A stretch of DNA of 8,095 nucleotides from Bdellovibrionales bacterium (GTDB lineage Bacteria > Bdellovibrionota > JAFGOL01): positions 1 through 8,095 of the forward strand of contig JAKLHL010000061.1 of the NCBI GenBank assembly GCA_022710165.1. The letters are read 5' to 3'. Below are positions 6,643 through 8,095 of this stretch, one piece after another (within the stretch, counting starts at the first letter, position 1; each line of letters starts with the position of its first letter). The translations under genes were made by a program, and so were the position numbers. A model generated the notes under the pieces. The model was not told the DNA's origin. It ran no database searches and saw only the letters and a list, made by a program, of their open reading frames with translations.

Positions 6643-7539
6643 TCACCTTATATCGATAGTGTAAGTCTTATCAACTCCGCCTCTTTGAACCTTAAAGTCA
6701 AGTTTGTTCATGGTCTGAAGCTGCTGGAACAAGGACATCGCCGTAGCAGGGTCCTTTATATCTACGCCGTCAACCGCCTTTATCACATCGCCGTTCTGCG
6801 CCCCCAGCTTCTGATAGAGGCTGCCCGGCTGAACACTAAAAAGTTTGAACCCGTTCAGAACGCCGTTCTCTATGTTAGGGACCGCCCTGGCCTGCGTAAG
6901 GAGCTCGTTTATGTTCTCCAAGGACTTGTTCAGCTCCCTCCTGTCTATTGTTATCCTATCACCTGCCTGCTTTATGCTAGAAGCTGAAGCCATGTTAGCT
7001 GACGTTGCGATCGTGTCGTCATCCTTCATCCCTATATATTCAAGCTCGCCTGATGAAGTATTCCTTAATATTACTTTTCTTCTCGCTATGCTGACAACTG
7101 TTGCCTTAGACAGGACCGAGTCACCCACCACGAAAGGCTGGACCTTCTTCTCTGCCTTAAGCTCTATGGCTGCAACAGACCTGCTAGGATCGCTAACGAC
7201 TATGGTACCAACAAGGTCTATCTCCAGCGTCGACTTCCTGTAAGCTTGGCCTGTCCCTAGTATCTCATCATCAGGGATCTCGTTCTTTGAATTGAATAGG
7301 TTCCTGGCAACTATTACACTGTAGTCTTCCGTTGCTGGAAGAGAAACGATAACTTTTGCAGAAGGTTTAGGGGCTTTTGCCATTCTGGTCTCCATGCCCT
7401 CGGTGTAAAGACCGACCATGGTCGCGAACAATTTGGCATAGAAATAAGCGACTATAATGACAAGCGTTGCCGTTACCACAGCATGTATCCGCTCGGCATC
7501 GCGCGAAGAGAGCTTTGAAAAATTAAAGTAACCCGCCAT
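6643..7539 (-). CDS. gspC: GspC, inner-membrane/periplasmic connector of type II secretion (PDZ type)
   Basis: Bitopic inner-membrane protein that links the cytoplasmic-membrane platform to the secretin; in the family its HR domain binds the N0 domain of GspD and the C-terminal domain influences substrate selection. It has 298 residues, close to the usual length. A short cytoplasmic N-terminus is followed by one transmembrane helix at about 18-43. A linker leads to the HR domain at about 72-168, with YSVIVARNLFNSK (73-85) and LVGTIVV (109-115) typical of this domain. A predicted helical linker (about 200-220) precedes a C-terminal PDZ domain at about 224-298, with NGFKLFSVQPGS and NGDVIKAVDGVDI matching the PDZ ligand-loop and 'GDxIxxvdG' signatures. 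The ATG has GGAG about 10 nt upstream. It is the first gene of the operon, just downstream of the AT-rich promoter region. Having a PDZ rather than a coiled-coil C-terminus puts it in the PulC/OutC class. Confidence 0.93.
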   Translation of the reverse strand: MAGYFNFSKLSSRDAERIHAVVTATLVIIVAYFYAKLFATMVGLYTEGMETRMAKAPKPSAKVIVSLPATEDYSVIVARNLFNSKNEIPDDEILGTGQAYRKSTLEIDLVGTIVVSDPSRSVAAIELKAEKKVQPFVVGDSVLSKATVVSIARRKVILRNTSSGELEYIGMKDDDTIATSANMASASSIKQAGDRITIDRRELNKSLENINELLTQARAVPNIENGVLNGFKLFSVQPGSLYQKLGAQNGDVIKAVDGVDIKDPATAMSLFQQLQTMNKLDFKVQRGGVDKTYTIDIR

Positions 7540-7580
7540 CCAGCAAGAACTCCAATACCCTTGTTAACCCCAATATCAAT

Positions 7581-7609
7581 ATTATACAGTTAAGTTATTA
7601 TTAATAAAG
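7581..7609 (-). promoter_or_regulatory. Candidate promoter of the gsp operon
   Basis: On the minus strand a perfect TATAAT (7581-7586) lies 41 nt upstream of the gspC ATG, which predicts a 5' leader of about 30-35 nt. The -35 position at 17-nt spacing (7604-7609) reads CTTTAT, a poor match to TTGACA. The sequence further upstream is very A/T-rich and could act as an UP element. Because the surroundings are about 85% A/T, a chance TATAAT is not unlikely, so the call rests mainly on its position. Confidence 0.4.
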
Positions 7610-7614
7610 ATTTT

Positions 7615-7636
7615 TATATTATTTACCCATAATATA
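7615..7636. repeat. 8-bp inverted repeat, possible operator
   Basis: TATATTAT, a 6-nt spacer TTACCC, then ATAATATA: perfect 8-bp arms. It lies upstream of the candidate gsp -35, where an activator or repressor could bind. The arms are pure A/T in an A/T-rich tract, so chance is a real alternative. Confidence 0.3.
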
Positions 7637-7655
7637 TTTTTATCATTATTAGCAA

Positions 7656-7671
7656 TAAAAAGCTAAAAAGC
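7656..7671. repeat. Tandem 8-bp repeat TAAAAAGC x2
   Basis: Two exact adjacent copies of TAAAAAGC. The first overlaps a 5-bp inverted repeat TTAGC/GCTAA (7649-7666). No function can be assigned; it may be a regulator site or simple low-complexity sequence. Confidence 0.35.
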
Positions 7672-7721
7672 ATTATTAAACTCTTCCTCGCTGTGTAACA
7701 AGGCTATTGAATGTCAGCAAG

Positions 7722-7745
7722 CATGGCGCTAGAATAGAGGCCATG
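7722..7745 (+). promoter_or_regulatory. Small inverted repeat covering the start codon of the rightward gene
   Basis: CATGGC (7722-7727) and GCCATG (7740-7745) are perfect 6-bp complements around a 12-nt loop. The 3' arm contains the ATG, and the weak AGAGG ribosome site straddles loop and arm, so an mRNA hairpin could mask initiation. A short reading frame (7711-7737, eight codons) ends 5 nt before the ATG. Both may be coincidental. Confidence 0.25.
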
Positions 7746-8095
7746 AAGGTAACCGATTTTGTTTCTTTGGCCAAAAAGGCACAACAAAAATTAAAGGAAT
7801 TCGGATGGCCCGCAGAGCACATCTATCTTGTCGGGTACTCAGACCCAAAAGCCATCCCTTCAATGGTTTTCATAAGCACAAAGTATAATTTGCTGGACCT
7901 TTACAACAAGGCCAGGCTGTCGATCCTGATACAGCAGGGGCCTCTAAAGTTCAACTATTACCTGATGAGCCCTTCCAACATAGCTAACTCAAGCGGCCCG
8001 ATAAAAAGGGACGATCTATATAGGGCCGTAAAGATATACGGCAGAACACCTCTAATGATAAACAACGTCGAATATGCTTCCAAAAGGGACTTCGA
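7743..8095 (+). CDS. Unrecognised protein, divergent from gspC (partial, continues past right edge)
   Basis: Open frame of 117 codons from ATG at 7743 to the window end with no stop. I do not recognise the family. The visible part starts with a Lys-rich amphipathic helix (MKVTDFVSLAKKAQQKLKEF), followed by alternating predicted strands and helices: HIYLVGYSD (26-34), SMVFIST (40-46), a helix around 48-65, and KFNYYLMSP (69-77). No signal peptide or membrane segment is present in this part, so it is probably cytoplasmic. Codon use (AGG/AGA for Arg, frequent ATA) matches the gsp genes, which argues for a native coding gene. The ATG is preceded by AGAGG only 2 nt away, a poor ribosome site; an in-frame TTG at 7707 after AAGG is a possible alternative start that would add 12 residues. 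Divergent orientation alone does not show a role in secretion. Confidence 0.7.
   Translation, partial: MKVTDFVSLAKKAQQKLKEFGWPAEHIYLVGYSDPKAIPSMVFISTKYNLLDLYNKARLSILIQQGPLKFNYYLMSPSNIANSSGPIKRDDLYRAVKIYGRTPLMINNVEYASKRDF

Larger units (their letters stand above)
7540..7742. other. Divergent intergenic region with an AT-rich core
   Basis: 203 nt between gspC (leftward) and the unrecognised rightward gene. The core 7571-7680 has only 16 G/C in 110 nt (about 15%), in contrast to the mid-range coding DNA on both sides. It holds a consensus -10 for gspC, an 8-bp inverted repeat, a tandem 8-mer and TTTTTAT tracts. I see no tRNA, terminator or plausible additional gene. The strand arrangement means it should carry promoters for both directions. 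Confidence 0.75.

Noticed and set aside
6845..7243. 132-codon plus-strand open frame opposite gspC
   Set aside because: It is antisense to the HR and PDZ region of gspC, with no family resemblance; gspC explains the sequence.
1..7539. Possibility that the cluster is a type IV pilus or MSH-type system
   Set aside because: A PDZ-type GspC, a secretin with N0-N3 order, a GspG with its SxGxD...GGxG loop, and the absence of PilT, PilM or PilN genes all fit T2SS better.
7571..7680. AT-rich tract as a replication origin or a CRISPR leader
   Set aside because: No DnaA-box cluster, no iterons longer than 8 bp and no repeat-spacer array are present; an AT-rich promoter region is the simpler explanation.
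7540..7742. Rho-independent terminator between the divergent genes
   Set aside because: The genes diverge, so none is expected, and no GC-rich stem followed by a T-run is present; the visible inverted repeats have A/T arms or are very short.
7743..8095. Reading the rightward gene as a nucleotidyltransferase because of the VGYSD stretch followed by an alternating strand/helix pattern
   Set aside because: The GS motif and the paired catalytic acidic residues of that fold are not visible, so the resemblance is too weak to name.

Overview
The window is dominated by one minus-strand operon encoding the core of a type II secretion system (T2SS). In transcription order, from right to left, it reads gspC, gspD, gspE, gspF, gspG, gspH and the 5' part of gspI, which runs off the left edge. 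The genes are separated by at most 28 nt or overlap by a few bases, as in a single co-transcribed and translationally coupled unit. The PDZ-bearing GspC, the four-N-domain secretin and the GspG C-terminal loop mark this as a T2SS rather than a type IV pilus system. The later genes (gspJ, gspK, gspL, gspM and the prepilin peptidase gspO) are not in view. J to M would be expected further left, but this cannot be confirmed here.

The organism must be a diderm (Gram-negative) bacterium, because the machine spans two membranes and includes an outer-membrane secretin. Coding DNA looks mid-range in GC by eye, and arginine is written mostly AGG/AGA and isoleucine often ATA. That bias, the C-D-E-F-G-H-I order and the divergent pseudopilins suggest a non-enterobacterial lineage, such as the former Deltaproteobacteria, Nitrospirota or an uncultured diderm phylum. 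This placement is inference only.

Layout. 1-518 (-): gspI, partial. 502-1083 (-): gspH. 1076-1504 (-): gspG. 1533-2756 (-): gspF. 2767-4464 (-): gspE. 4474-6627 (-): gspD. 6643-7539 (-): gspC. 7540-7742: divergent intergenic region, with an extremely AT-rich core (7571-7680, 16 G/C in 110 nt) holding a consensus -10 box for the gsp operon and several short repeats. 7743-8095 (+): 5' end of an unrecognised protein gene that continues past the right edge.

How the parts work together: GspE is the cytoplasmic ATPase, which drives assembly through the inner-membrane protein GspF. GspG is the major pseudopilin, and GspH and GspI are minor pseudopilins of the tip complex. GspC links the inner-membrane platform to the periplasmic domains of the secretin GspD, through which folded periplasmic proteins leave the cell. 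The points most worth a second look are a tandem 24-5-24 MshEN-type repeat at the GspE N-terminus (possible cyclic-di-GMP control), an Ala in place of the near-invariant Gly at the GspI processing site, enlarged hydrophilic segments in GspH and GspI, and the AT-rich divergent promoter region. I see no wholly new system: this is a recognisable T2SS cluster with lineage-specific features.
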